From HRBIN24 sp035574155 (GTDB lineage Bacteria > Chloroflexota > Dehalococcoidia > SM23-28-2 > HRBIN24), in the NCBI GenBank assembly GCA_035574155.1, contig DATLZD010000021.1, forward strand, positions 62,001 to 126,000: 64,000 nt of DNA, written 5' to 3'. The translations under genes were made by a program, and so were the position numbers. How positions within the stretch are numbered: the stretch's first letter is position 1; the number at the start of each line of letters is the position of its first letter. Shown in pieces: positions 33,599-41,789 of the stretch. The notes beneath the pieces are model-generated. The model was not told the origin of the DNA. It did no database searches and saw nothing but the letters and a program-made list of their open reading frames with translations.

Positions 33599-33949
33599 AT
33601 GCGTGTGCTCACAGCGTCAGCAGGACGCCGCTGGCGCTGGCTCCAGGCCGGTGCCCTGGCGGTCCTTTTCTTCGGCCTGTTGCCCCAGTTCGTCTACCTG
33701 GGCCACTGGGGCCCTGGCCATGAGGAGATAAACTCCCCCCAGGAGGCAGCTGAGCATGCCCGCCACTGCCACCTGGGGCCCTCCACCTGCGCCGACAGCG
33801 GCGGCAAGGTGGCCGTGGCCCCGCCTGTCGCCCCAGTCCTCATCCTGGCCGCCTGCACCCTCTTCCTCCTGCTGACCACAGGGACGACGCCGACACCTCA
33901 GCTCCTCCCTCAGCGGCCCCTGCAACCCCCTCGCGCCGCCCGAGCGTAG
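33599..33949 (+). CDS. Small membrane protein with His/Cys-rich loop
   Basis: 116-aa protein with two hydrophobic segments (about residues 14-34 and 72-94). The extracytoplasmic loop between them holds several possible metal ligands: GHWGPGHEE, AEHARHCHLGPSTC. A Pro-rich tail follows. I do not recognise the family. Its position in front of the CopC-CopD genes and the His/Cys loop suggest a role in copper handling, which is inference. It starts 22 bp after the VWA gene and 48 bp before the next gene. Confidence 0.7.
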   Translation: MRVLTASAGRRWRWLQAGALAVLFFGLLPQFVYLGHWGPGHEEINSPQEAAEHARHCHLGPSTCADSGGKVAVAPPVAPVLILAACTLFLLLTTGTTPTPQLLPQRPLQPPRAARA

Positions 33950-33997
33950 ACTTTCTGGACCATATACCCACGCCGACGCGAGGGAGGTAAGTGCGCC

Positions 33998-34618
33998 GTG
34001 TGGCGACTATCGTTGCTGTCCCTGTTGGCCCTTGGACTCGCCCTCGTGGCGCTGGCCCCCGGAGCGGCCTTGGCCCACGAGCGGCGGACGGTGGGCGCCT
34101 ACACCTTCATCGTGGGCTTCATGAACGAGCCGGCCATCGCCTACTACCCCAACGCCCTGGACTTGCGGGTCCAGGACGCCTCCGGCCAGCCGGTGACGGG
34201 GCTGGAGCAGACGCTCCGGGCCGAGGTCATCGTGGGCGGAGGCGCCCAGCGCCGAGCGCTTGAGCTGGAGCCGGCCTTCAACCAGCCGGGCCGCTACTTC
34301 GGCTATTTCATCCCCACGCTGCCGGGCGACTACACCTTCCGCATCTACGGGCAGGTGGGAGGGCAGACGGTGGACGAGAGCTTCACCTCCGGCCCGGGAC
34401 GGTTCGACCCGGCTGCGGATCCGGCCGAGCTGCAGTTCCCGCGCCAGATGCCGACCACCATCGACCTGCAGCAGTCCCTGGCCCAACGAGAGGGGGGCTC
34501 CGGCAACGATGGCCTGGTGGCCCTGGCGCTGGGCATCGGCGCCGCCGCCCTGGCGGTGGCCTCCATCGACGCCGGCCTGCGCATCTGGGGAGCTGTGGCT
34601 GCCCGCCGCGAGAGGTAG
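33998..34618 (+). CDS. Exported protein with C-terminal membrane anchor, copper-locus associated
   Basis: 206-aa protein. The N-terminal signal peptide ends at ALAHERR (about residue 26), so the mature protein starts near a His. A beta-rich domain follows (about 30-135), with VGFMNEPAIAYYPNALDLRV and PTLPGDYTFRIYGQVGG, resembling small YtkA/FixH-like domains. A membrane helix near 172-195 ends in Arg residues. GTG 33998 follows AGGGAGGTAAG. The stop codon abuts the CopC-CopD gene. A periplasmic-type partner in copper delivery is plausible but not shown. Confidence 0.75.
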   Translation: MWRLSLLSLLALGLALVALAPGAALAHERRTVGAYTFIVGFMNEPAIAYYPNALDLRVQDASGQPVTGLEQTLRAEVIVGGGAQRRALELEPAFNQPGRYFGYFIPTLPGDYTFRIYGQVGGQTVDESFTSGPGRFDPAADPAELQFPRQMPTTIDLQQSLAQREGGSGNDGLVALALGIGAAALAVASIDAGLRIWGAVAARRER

Positions 34619-34627
34619 GTGGGACAG

Positions 34628-36382
34628 GTGAGGACGAAGGCGGCCCGAGCATTCTTATGCCTGTTGGCCCTGGTGGTGGCCTGGGCCCTGGGTGGGATGC
34701 CCAGGGCCCACGCCCACGCTAACCTGGTGCGCTCCGACCCGCCCATGAACGGCTCCGTCTCCCAGGCACCCTCGGAGGTCCTGCTCTGGTTCAGCGAGCC
34801 CGTGGACGCCCGTTTCAGCCGCATCCAGGTGGTGGACTCGTCCGGCCAGCGCTGGGACAACGACGACGCCCACCTGCACTTCGACGACACCAACCTGGGC
34901 GTGACCCTCAAAGGGGGGATGCCCGAGGGCACCTATACGGTGGTCTGGAGTGCCCTTTCGGCCGTGGACGGGCACCGCACCGTCGGCAGCTTCGCCTTCA
35001 CCGTGGGGCGCGTCGCCACGCTCCCTGCTCCGGCCGCGGTGGTGGCCGAGAGTGCAGGCCCATCGGGGCCGCCCAAGGCCGTGCGCACCCTCGCCACGTG
35101 GCTGGAGCTGGCTACCGTCATCGGGCTGGTGGGGGCAGTGTCCTTCTACCTGCTGGTGGCCCGACGGGCCACCGCTGTGTTGGAAGGCGGCCGCGAGCTG
35201 GCAGAGGTGAGGGCTGCGGCCCTGGCACGGCGCTGGACCGTCGCGCTGGCCGTGGCCTGCCTCCTGGCATCGGGCCTGGTCATATGGATGAGGGCCTGGG
35301 AGGCCGCGGGGAGCGCGGCTGCCTGGAAGGCAGCGGGCCAGCTCCTGACGGACTCGTCGTTCGGCCGCGCCCTCATCGTGCGGGCAGCCCTCCTTGCGAC
35401 GGCGGGCTACCTGGGGTCGCTCCTGTTCCGCCCCGGCCTACAGCACGGGGCCTATCACTGGATGCTGCTGGGGGTGGCAGCGGCGGTGCCAGCCACCGTT
35501 AGCCTGAGCGGGCACGCCAACGCCCAGGACCCGGCCGCCCTGCGAGTGGCCCTCGACTGGGCGCACCTGACGGCGGCAGGCATCTGGGTGGGGGGCCTAG
35601 TCCAGATGGCCCTCTTCCTCGCCCTGGTGCCCGCACACGGTGGCACCAGGCCCGCACTGCTGGCGGCCCTGGTGCCCCGTTTCTCGCTGCTGGCGCTGGC
35701 CTCGGTGGGGGTCATCGCCGTCACGGGGCTGACCCAGGCGTTGCTGACCATGGGAAGCCCAGGCCAACTGGCCAGCTCTGCCTATGGCCGCGCCCTGGTA
35801 GCCAAGAGCGCCCTCTTCCTGCCCTTGTTGGCCCTGGGGGCCTTCAACCTGCTGCTGGTGCGGCCCCGGTTGGAGTCGCTGGCCCGGACGGCCCGCTCCG
35901 CCCTTCAGGCCCTCCGGCCGTGGGAGTGGAGGCTGCGGCGGGCCGTGCTGGGCGAGGTGTGCCTGGCTGTGGCGGTGGTGGGCATTACCGCCTTTCTGGT
36001 CAACACGGCGCCCCCTGCCAGCCCAACAGCCTCGGCGGGCCAGCAGGAGCCAGTGGGCGTCGTCAACAAGGCCCGCGCCGACGACCTGTCGCTGACCCTC
36101 CTCGTCAACCCCGGCCGCGCCGGCCCCAACTGGGTCCAGCTATACATCACGGACACCAACGGCGACCCCCGGCCCGTCCAGCTGGTCCTGGTCCGCTGGC
36201 GCTACCTGGAACAGGACCTGGGGACGGTGGAGGAGCAGATGGAGCCGCTGCATCCGCCAGAGCACTACATTCTGGAAACCCAGCAGCTCAGCCTGCCCGG
36301 TCGCTACCAGGTGCAGGTCATCGTGCGGCGAGAGGGGCTGCTGGACAGCCGGGCCACCTTCCAGGTGGACATCGCACAGTAG
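34628..36382 (+). CDS. CopC-CopD fusion, copper import/resistance protein (YcnJ-like)
   Basis: 584-aa fusion. After the signal peptide, the mature protein opens with AHANLVRSDPP, whose His is a CopC copper ligand. WSALSAVDGHRTVGSFAFTVG (about residues 105-125) closes the CopC domain and supplies the second His. A CopD membrane domain with about eight helices (about 155-470) includes LSGHANAQDP and LDWAHLTAAGIWVGGL. A final extracytoplasmic domain (about 480-584) resembles the YcnJ tail. GTG 34628 after AGGTGGGACAG is preferred; GTG 34619 is possible. Such proteins move copper toward cytochrome oxidase or the cytosol. Confidence 0.92.
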   Translation: MRTKAARAFLCLLALVVAWALGGMPRAHAHANLVRSDPPMNGSVSQAPSEVLLWFSEPVDARFSRIQVVDSSGQRWDNDDAHLHFDDTNLGVTLKGGMPEGTYTVVWSALSAVDGHRTVGSFAFTVGRVATLPAPAAVVAESAGPSGPPKAVRTLATWLELATVIGLVGAVSFYLLVARRATAVLEGGRELAEVRAAALARRWTVALAVACLLASGLVIWMRAWEAAGSAAAWKAAGQLLTDSSFGRALIVRAALLATAGYLGSLLFRPGLQHGAYHWMLLGVAAAVPATVSLSGHANAQDPAALRVALDWAHLTAAGIWVGGLVQMALFLALVPAHGGTRPALLAALVPRFSLLALASVGVIAVTGLTQALLTMGSPGQLASSAYGRALVAKSALFLPLLALGAFNLLLVRPRLESLARTARSALQALRPWEWRLRRAVLGEVCLAVAVVGITAFLVNTAPPASPTASAGQQEPVGVVNKARADDLSLTLLVNPGRAGPNWVQLYITDTNGDPRPVQLVLVRWRYLEQDLGTVEEQMEPLHPPEHYILETQQLSLPGRYQVQVIVRREGLLDSRATFQVDIAQ

Positions 36383-36396
36383 GAGGGGGAACCGAT

Positions 36397-36537
36397 TTGG
36401 AGTGGGGAACGGCCTTTCTGCACGCCATCGGCCACGAGTCCACCTTCGGCGTGGTATTCCTGGCAGCGGTGGTGGGCGGCCTGGCCTTGCTGGCCTTCAT
36501 GGCCTCCCGCGCCGAGAGAGGGAAGCGGGGCAAATAG
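36397..36537 (+). CDS. 46-aa single-pass membrane protein of the copper locus
   Basis: Short frame with a TTG start eight bases after the strong Shine-Dalgarno AGGAGGGGG and 14 bp after the CopC-CopD stop. It encodes MEWGTAFLHAIGHEST, then one membrane helix (about residues 17-36), then a basic tail ending in AERGKRGK. Two His residues near the membrane face could bind metal. The Shine-Dalgarno, helix and position make it a credible gene. I know no family for it. Confidence 0.65.
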   Translation: MEWGTAFLHAIGHESTFGVVFLAAVVGGLALLAFMASRAERGKRGK

Positions 36538-36547
36538 CGGCCCGCGG

Positions 36548-37429
36548 CTACGGTGCCCGGCCCGCCGGGCCATCGGCCTCCTCGTCCAGAAGGAAGGACC
36601 GCACCACCCGGGCGAACTCCTCGGGTCGCAGCCGTGGCAGGGCATGCCCTGTCCCGGCGAAGACGTGGAGGCGGCCGTTAGGCAGGGAGGAGACCATGCG
36701 GGCGGCTATCTCCTCGTCCAGGATGGGGCTCTCCTCGCCCCGCAGCACCAAGGTGGGACAGCGGATGCGGGTCAGGGCGTCCCAGAGGAAGTCTATCTCC
36801 ACGATGGCCGCCTTGGTGGTTATATCGGCCAGGCGACGGTCGTAACGGAAGGTGTAGGAGCCATCCTCCCCCTGCGCGAAGGCGTTCTGCAGGTAACGCT
36901 CCAGCGAAGGGGCATCCAGGGTGGGCCATTGCTGGCGGAGGAAGGCCAGGGCGTCGTCGCGGCTGAAGGTCGAGGGCGGGCGGGCGGCGCTGCTGGTCAT
37001 GTCCTCCTTGAGGCCCACCGCCCCGCGACGGGCCATCTGCGGCCCCATGTCCACCAGCACCAAGTGGGCTAGGCGCGGCCAGTTCTCGCGAGCATAGGCC
37101 ATGGCGCAGCGGGAGCCCAGGGACAGGCCCACCAGGTCGAACCGCTCCAGGCCCAGCTCCCGCACGAAGGCGGCCAGGTCGGCGGCAAAGGCCCACACCA
37201 GGTAGCCACCCGGGGCATGCTCGCTCTCGCCGTGGCCCCTCTGGTCGTAGGCGAAGACGTGGAACTCGTCCAGGACACGGTTGGCGAAGTCCTGCCAGTA
37301 GTAGGCGCTGTCGCGTAGCCCGTGCAACAGCACCAGGGGCCGCTCGCCCTTGCCCCTCCACTCGAAGTAGTGAATGCGGAGGCCGTTCAGCTTCAGCTCG
37401 CCCTCCCTGGGCTGGACCAGGACACTCAC
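36548..37429 (-). CDS. Alpha/beta hydrolase
   Basis: 293-aa alpha/beta-hydrolase-fold enzyme. The oxyanion region is LVLLHGLRDSAYYW. The nucleophile elbow is DLVGLSLGSRCAM, so Ser is the nucleophile. The acid and His parts are LRGEESPILDEE and FAGTGHALPRLRPEEF. The substrate is unknown. GTG 37427-37429 overlaps the stop of the VOC gene as GTGA, so the two are coupled. The longer upstream frame has no family similarity. It ends 10 bp from the convergent 46-aa membrane protein gene. Confidence 0.9.
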   Translation of the reverse strand: MSVLVQPREGELKLNGLRIHYFEWRGKGERPLVLLHGLRDSAYYWQDFANRVLDEFHVFAYDQRGHGESEHAPGGYLVWAFAADLAAFVRELGLERFDLVGLSLGSRCAMAYARENWPRLAHLVLVDMGPQMARRGAVGLKEDMTSSAARPPSTFSRDDALAFLRQQWPTLDAPSLERYLQNAFAQGEDGSYTFRYDRRLADITTKAAIVEIDFLWDALTRIRCPTLVLRGEESPILDEEIAARMVSSLPNGRLHVFAGTGHALPRLRPEEFARVVRSFLLDEEADGPAGRAP

Positions 37430-37872
37430 TTGGCAACGCCCTCCCCGTGGTCGTGGCCCATCTCGGTGTAGAACTGGAAGAGCACTCCCCCCGAGTCCCG
37501 GGGGTGGATGAAGGTCTCTCCCCAACCGTGACGGCGTCGGACGCCGCCCCAGGGCTCGATGCCGAAGGCGCGGATGGCCTCGGCGGCCCGTTCGGCATCC
37601 TCGACGATGAAGGTGACGTGGTGCAGGCCAGGGCCCCGCTCCCGCAGGAAGCGGACCAGAAAGGAGTCCTCGCCAGTAGGCTCCAGCACTTCGAACTCGG
37701 TGTTGCTGCCGGGCACCCGCAGGGCGACGCCAGCGTAGCCCTGGTCCTCGTCGCGGAAGCGGGCCACGACCTCCATGCCCAGTAGCTGGGTCAGGAGGGG
37801 TAGGACATCGTCTATCTTCCAGACCGCCCAGCTGACGTGGTCGAAGCGCTTGATGCCCATGGGGTTGGCCAT
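37426..37872 (-). CDS. VOC-family protein, methylmalonyl-CoA epimerase-like
   Basis: 148-aa vicinal-oxygen-chelate protein made of two beta-alpha-beta-beta-beta modules. RFDHVSWAVWKID supplies the first metal His, and GLHHVTFIVED the second. VLFQFYTEM supplies the last Glu region. The order and spacing resemble methylmalonyl-CoA epimerase, although glyoxalase-like functions cannot be excluded. ATG 37870-37872 lies seven bases after GGAGGG. The acyl-CoA dehydrogenase at the window start would fit a propionyl-CoA-type metabolism, but the link is speculative. Confidence 0.85.
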   Translation of the reverse strand: MANPMGIKRFDHVSWAVWKIDDVLPLLTQLLGMEVVARFRDEDQGYAGVALRVPGSNTEFEVLEPTGEDSFLVRFLRERGPGLHHVTFIVEDAERAAEAIRAFGIEPWGGVRRRHGWGETFIHPRDSGGVLFQFYTEMGHDHGEGVAK

Positions 37873-37989
37873 GCTGCGTCCCTCCTGCATCGCTCCCACA
37901 CTAGGGAATGATAAGGGCCTAGCCCCTCGAAGGCCATCTGCGGCCGTGGCCGCCGCCCCACCGTTCGCCATATGATAGTCGTGGGCAGC

Positions 37990-38934
37990 ATGCGGACCGG
38001 CGACGGCCATCCCCTTGCCCTAGTGATCGTCAACCCGGTAGCCCGCAATCTGCCGTCGCGACGGGAGCTGGCGCGAGTAGACGCCCTCCTGGCGGAGGCG
38101 GGCTGGAAGGCCCACTGGCGGGAGACGTCAGCTCCCGGCCACGCTACTGAGCTGGCTGCCCGGGCCGCCGCAGAGGGCTTCCCCCTGGTGCTGGTCTGCG
38201 GCGGGGACGGCACCCTGCGGGAGGCGGCCTCCGGCCTGGCAGGGACCGGGACGGCCCTGGCACCCATCCCCGCCGGCACCGTGAACATATGGGCACGGGA
38301 GACGGGCATCCCCCGTCGGCCGGAGGCGGCGGTGAGGACGGTGCTGCTGGGCGAGCGGCGGCGGGTCGATCTGGGCCGCGCCGACGGCCACCGCTTCCTG
38401 CTCATGGCAGGGGTAGGGCTGGACGGTCGCATCGCGGCCCGCGTGGGGCCAAGGGCCAAGCGTCATCTGGGGGCCGCCGCCTACGCCCTCACCGCCGTAC
38501 TGGAGTCCCTGCGCTGGCGCCCCCTGTCGATGCGGGTCCGGGCCGACGGCCAGGTCCTGTCCGAGGACGCCCTGATGCTGGTGGCGGGCAACACCCGCAA
38601 CTACGCTGGCCTGGTCCAAGTGACGCCTCTGGCCCGGGCCGACGACGGCCTGCTCGACGTGTGCCTCTTCCGTGGCGATGGCCTGCGGGATATCGTCCTG
38701 CACGCCCTGCTGGTGGCCCTGGGCCGTCACCTGCGCTCCTCGAAGGTGGTCTACCGGCAGGTGCGGCGTCTCGAGATCGACAGCGCAGCCCCCGTGCCCG
38801 TCCAGTTGGACGGCGACCCTTTCGCCTTGGCGGACACTATCATCGAAGCGGAGCCGTCGTCCCTTTGGGCCGTAGTCCGCCGCGGCCTCAAGAGTCCCCT
38901 GTTCGGGTCGTCGCCGCGTCAAGGGCAGGGGTGA
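37990..38934 (+). CDS. Diacylglycerol-kinase-family lipid kinase (YegS-like)
   Basis: 314-aa lipid kinase of the DagK/YegS group. It opens with LALVIVNPVARNLPSRREL. The nucleotide-binding motif is LVCGGDGTLREAASGLAGT (GGDGT near residue 70) and the second loop is PIPAGTVNIWARETGIP. VQLDGDPF near the C-terminus is the usual DG motif. A TATGAT -10 box at 37971-37976 ends 13 bases before ATG 37990, so I prefer that start over ATG 37972 inside the box. The 3' end overlaps recF antisense by 47 bp. Confidence 0.9.
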   Translation: MRTGDGHPLALVIVNPVARNLPSRRELARVDALLAEAGWKAHWRETSAPGHATELAARAAAEGFPLVLVCGGDGTLREAASGLAGTGTALAPIPAGTVNIWARETGIPRRPEAAVRTVLLGERRRVDLGRADGHRFLLMAGVGLDGRIAARVGPRAKRHLGAAAYALTAVLESLRWRPLSMRVRADGQVLSEDALMLVAGNTRNYAGLVQVTPLARADDGLLDVCLFRGDGLRDIVLHALLVALGRHLRSSKVVYRQVRRLEIDSAAPVPVQLDGDPFALADTIIEAEPSSLWAVVRRGLKSPLFGSSPRQGQG

Positions 38935-40078
38935 CCTGGCCGCCCGCTACCAGGTAGAGACGGGCGCGGGCCAGGAACTCGGGGGGGAAGGCGTCCATCT
39001 CGGCCGCCGTCACCAGGACCTGCTCGTAGCCAGCGATGGCCGCCACCACCCGGCGCCTGCGGCCCGCGTCCATCTCCGAGAGGACATCGTCCAGCAGCAG
39101 CACAGGCGCCTCGCCCCGACGCTGCCGCAGGAGGGCCGCCTCGGCCAGGCGGAGGGCCAAGGCGATGGTCCGCTGCTGGGCACGGGAGGCATAGCCGGCC
39201 GCGGGCAGGCCTCCCAGGACGAATTCCAGGTCGTCGCGGTGGGGGCCGATGGTGGTGGCCCCGGCAGCTATGTCCTGGGCCAGGTGCCGCCTCAGGTCGG
39301 CCAGAATGGCGGAGGCCAGGGCCTCGGGCGACTGGCCCAGGGCCTCCATTCCTTGGACACCGAGGCGTGGCCGGTAAACGATCCCCAGGTGATCGCCGCC
39401 GGCCAGGTCCACATGGGCGGAGGCGGCCAGCTCCGCCAGCTCCGCCACGGCCTGCGCCCGCGCCCAGACCATGGTGGCAGCATCCTGCGCCAGGACCTCG
39501 TCCCAGAAGTCCAGCTCGTCCCTGCGGGCCGCGCCCTCCCGGATACGGCGCAGCAGGTGGTTGCGCTGGAGCAGGACCTTCTCGAGGCGCTGGCGGGCCA
39601 GCAGGTAGCCCCGGTCCACCTGGCCCAGCACGGTGTCCAGGTAGCGACGGCGCAGGGCCGGCGGCCCCTCCAGCAGCTCCAGGTCCTGGACAGTGAACAG
39701 CACGGCCAGGAAGAGGCCCACAGCCTCATGCAGGCGTCGGGGCACCCCATTCACCCGCGCCGCCTTGGTAGCCTGGCTGCCCGTAGGGGACTCCCGCAGG
39801 GAGACCACCACCTCCAGGCGCAGGGGGCCGGCGGCCCCGCGCACCTCGGCAGCGATGCGGGCGGCAGGGAGCCCCTCCGCCTGGGCCTCACGATTCACAA
39901 GCTGGGCATCGCTCTCCGCCCGGAAGGCCCTCAGGGTGGAAAGGAGGTAGACGGCCTCCAGCAGGTTGGTCTTGCCCTGGGCATTGTCGCCCAGCAGGAG
40001 GTGGCCGCCGGGGCCGAAGGAGAGGTCGAGACGACGGAAGTTGCGGAAATTGACCAGTTGCAGGCGCTCTAGCTTCAC
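38888..40078 (-). CDS. recF: DNA replication/repair protein RecF
   Basis: 396-aa SMC-like ATPase that loads RecA at gaps with RecO and RecR. It opens with LERLQLVNFRNF. Walker A is LLGDNAQGKTNLLEA, with Ala in place of the usual Gly, and the signature region is SRAQQRTIALALRLAE. Walker B is PVLLLDDVLSEMDAGRR. GTG 40076-40078 gives the standard N-terminus. A perfect TATAAT (40085-40090, minus strand) is only six bases upstream of the GTG, so its own transcript would be leaderless. It is not next to dnaA or dnaN here but follows recJ. Confidence 0.95.
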   Translation of the reverse strand: MKLERLQLVNFRNFRRLDLSFGPGGHLLLGDNAQGKTNLLEAVYLLSTLRAFRAESDAQLVNREAQAEGLPAARIAAEVRGAAGPLRLEVVVSLRESPTGSQATKAARVNGVPRRLHEAVGLFLAVLFTVQDLELLEGPPALRRRYLDTVLGQVDRGYLLARQRLEKVLLQRNHLLRRIREGAARRDELDFWDEVLAQDAATMVWARAQAVAELAELAASAHVDLAGGDHLGIVYRPRLGVQGMEALGQSPEALASAILADLRRHLAQDIAAGATTIGPHRDDLEFVLGGLPAAGYASRAQQRTIALALRLAEAALLRQRRGEAPVLLLDDVLSEMDAGRRRRVVAAIAGYEQVLVTAAEMDAFPPEFLARARLYLVAGGQVTPALDAATTRTGDS

Positions 40079-40084
40079 AGACCG

Positions 40085-40090
40085 ATTATA
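40085..40090 (-). promoter_or_regulatory. -10 box immediately before recF
   Basis: TATAAT on the minus strand, lying in the 14-bp gap between recJ and recF and six bases before the recF GTG. The upstream -35 region is weak. With this spacing, transcription would begin at or next to the start codon. Confidence 0.55.
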
Positions 40091-40092
40091 GC

Positions 40093-41787
40093 CTAGGGCA
40101 CCGACCGGGCCGACGGCCGCAGGTCGTGCAACCGCAGCTCCAGGGCACCGTGTTCGTTGCGGTCACGGACCACGGAATAGACCACGTCCAGCCTTTGGCC
40201 GACCTCGGGGACCTTGCTTCCCAGCCGCCGACCGAAGGCTGGCCAGGTGACGGGGCCGTCCTTCAGCTTCAGACGCAGGTGCTGGCCATCGGCGCCGGCA
40301 AGCCGCACGTCGGCCACCACCACGGCTCGGGCCAAGAAGATGGGCTCGGGGTTGCCCGGGCCGTGGGGATGGAAGCGGTCGAGCCAGCCCAGCAGCTCCC
40401 CCCGCAGGGCGCGCAGGGGCAGCACAGCGTCGATCTCCAGGCAAGGTGTCAGCTCGGCCCCTGCCAGCGCCTCAGCGGCCAGATCCGTCAGCATAGCCGC
40501 CAGGGTCTCCAGGTTCCCGGTGGGGGCCGTGAACCCTGCCGCCTGGGGGTGGCCGCCGTGCTTCAGGAGGAGATGGCCGCAGGCCCGCAGGGCAGCCGCC
40601 ACGTCGAAGCCCGCTATGCTGCGAGCGCTGCCCCGGCTGAGGACCTCGCCCCGTTCGCAGGCGAAGGCAGGGCGGTGATACTCCTCGGCCAGGCGGCCCG
40701 CCACCAGCCCGACGACGCCAGCGGGCGTTTCGGCATCGGCCACAAAGATGAGGGGGCCGAGGGGCCCTGACTCCACGGCCTCGCGGGCGCGGGCCAGGGC
40801 CGCCTCGGTAAGCCGCTGCCGTTCCCGGTTCAGGGTGGAGAGGGCGCAGGCCAGCTCGCGGGCCTTGCCCTCATCGCGACAGACGAGCAGCTCGAAGGCC
40901 TGGCGGGCATGGGCCAGGCGGCCGGCCGCATTGAGGCGCGGCCCCAACACCCATGCCACCGCCCAGGTGTCCACCTCTCGGCCGTCCAGGCCCGCCTCCT
41001 GGACCAGGGCACGCAGGCCGGCCCGCTCGCTCCTGGAGAGGGCCCTGAGTCCCTCCCGGACCAGCCAGCGGTTCTCGTCCAGGAGGGGCACCAGGTCGGC
41101 GATGGTGCCCAGGGCCACCAGCTCCAGAAAGCGGTGGCGCGGGAAGGGCCGTCCCATCGCCTCGTAGAGGGCCGAAGCCAGCTTGTAGGCCAGGCCCACC
41201 GAGGCCAGTTCCGACTGCGGGTAGCGACTGTCAGGTCGCCGCGGGTTCACCAGGGCAGCAGCCCTGGGCAGATGCGGCGACAGGGAGTGGTGGTCCAACA
41301 CCAGCACGTCCATCCCCAGTCTCAGGGCCTCCTGGACCTCGCCCACGGCGGTGGTGCCGCAGTCGGCGGCCAGCAGAAGGCGCGCGCCCTGGGCCGCCAG
41401 CCTTTTCAGGGCATCGACGTTCAGGCCATACCCCTCGGCATAGCGGTCGGGGATGTAAGGCAGGACACGGGCCCCCAACCCGCCCAGGGCCTCCGTCAGG
41501 AGGGCGGCCGCCGTCACACCGTCCACATCGAAGTCGCCGAACACGGCCACCGCCTCCCCCGCCAGCACCGCCCGGCGCAGGCGGGCCACCGCTGTCTCCA
41601 TCTCGGGCAACAGGAGCGGGTCATGCTCGACAGGCACGTCGCCCAGGAAACGGCTGGCGTCGGCCTCGCTGCGCACGCCCCGGTGCCAGAGGAGCTGGCG
41701 GACCAGGGCCGGATAGGACGACCGGGACAGGAAGGACGGTGGGGCCTGCTCCCTCAGCCGCCAACGGCTGCCCACCGTCGCCGCCAT
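40093..41787 (-). CDS. recJ: Single-stranded-DNA-specific exonuclease RecJ
   Basis: 564-aa 5'-3' single-strand exonuclease of recombination and repair. DHH-superfamily motifs are clear: VFGDFDVDGVTAAALL, LLAADCGTTA, VLVLDHHSLSPHLP, and later GPRLNAAGRLAHA, then KHGGHPQAAGFT in the DHHA1 domain. A C-terminal OB-type domain follows. The open frame runs far upstream into nnr in a different frame. ATG 41785-41787, five bases after GGGAG, is the real start. It lies 2 bp after nnr and 14 bp before recF. Confidence 0.95.
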   Translation of the reverse strand: MAATVGSRWRLREQAPPSFLSRSSYPALVRQLLWHRGVRSEADASRFLGDVPVEHDPLLLPEMETAVARLRRAVLAGEAVAVFGDFDVDGVTAAALLTEALGGLGARVLPYIPDRYAEGYGLNVDALKRLAAQGARLLLAADCGTTAVGEVQEALRLGMDVLVLDHHSLSPHLPRAAALVNPRRPDSRYPQSELASVGLAYKLASALYEAMGRPFPRHRFLELVALGTIADLVPLLDENRWLVREGLRALSRSERAGLRALVQEAGLDGREVDTWAVAWVLGPRLNAAGRLAHARQAFELLVCRDEGKARELACALSTLNRERQRLTEAALARAREAVESGPLGPLIFVADAETPAGVVGLVAGRLAEEYHRPAFACERGEVLSRGSARSIAGFDVAAALRACGHLLLKHGGHPQAAGFTAPTGNLETLAAMLTDLAAEALAGAELTPCLEIDAVLPLRALRGELLGWLDRFHPHGPGNPEPIFLARAVVVADVRLAGADGQHLRLKLKDGPVTWPAFGRRLGSKVPEVGQRLDVVYSVVRDRNEHGALELRLHDLRPSARSVP

Positions 41788-41789
41788 GG

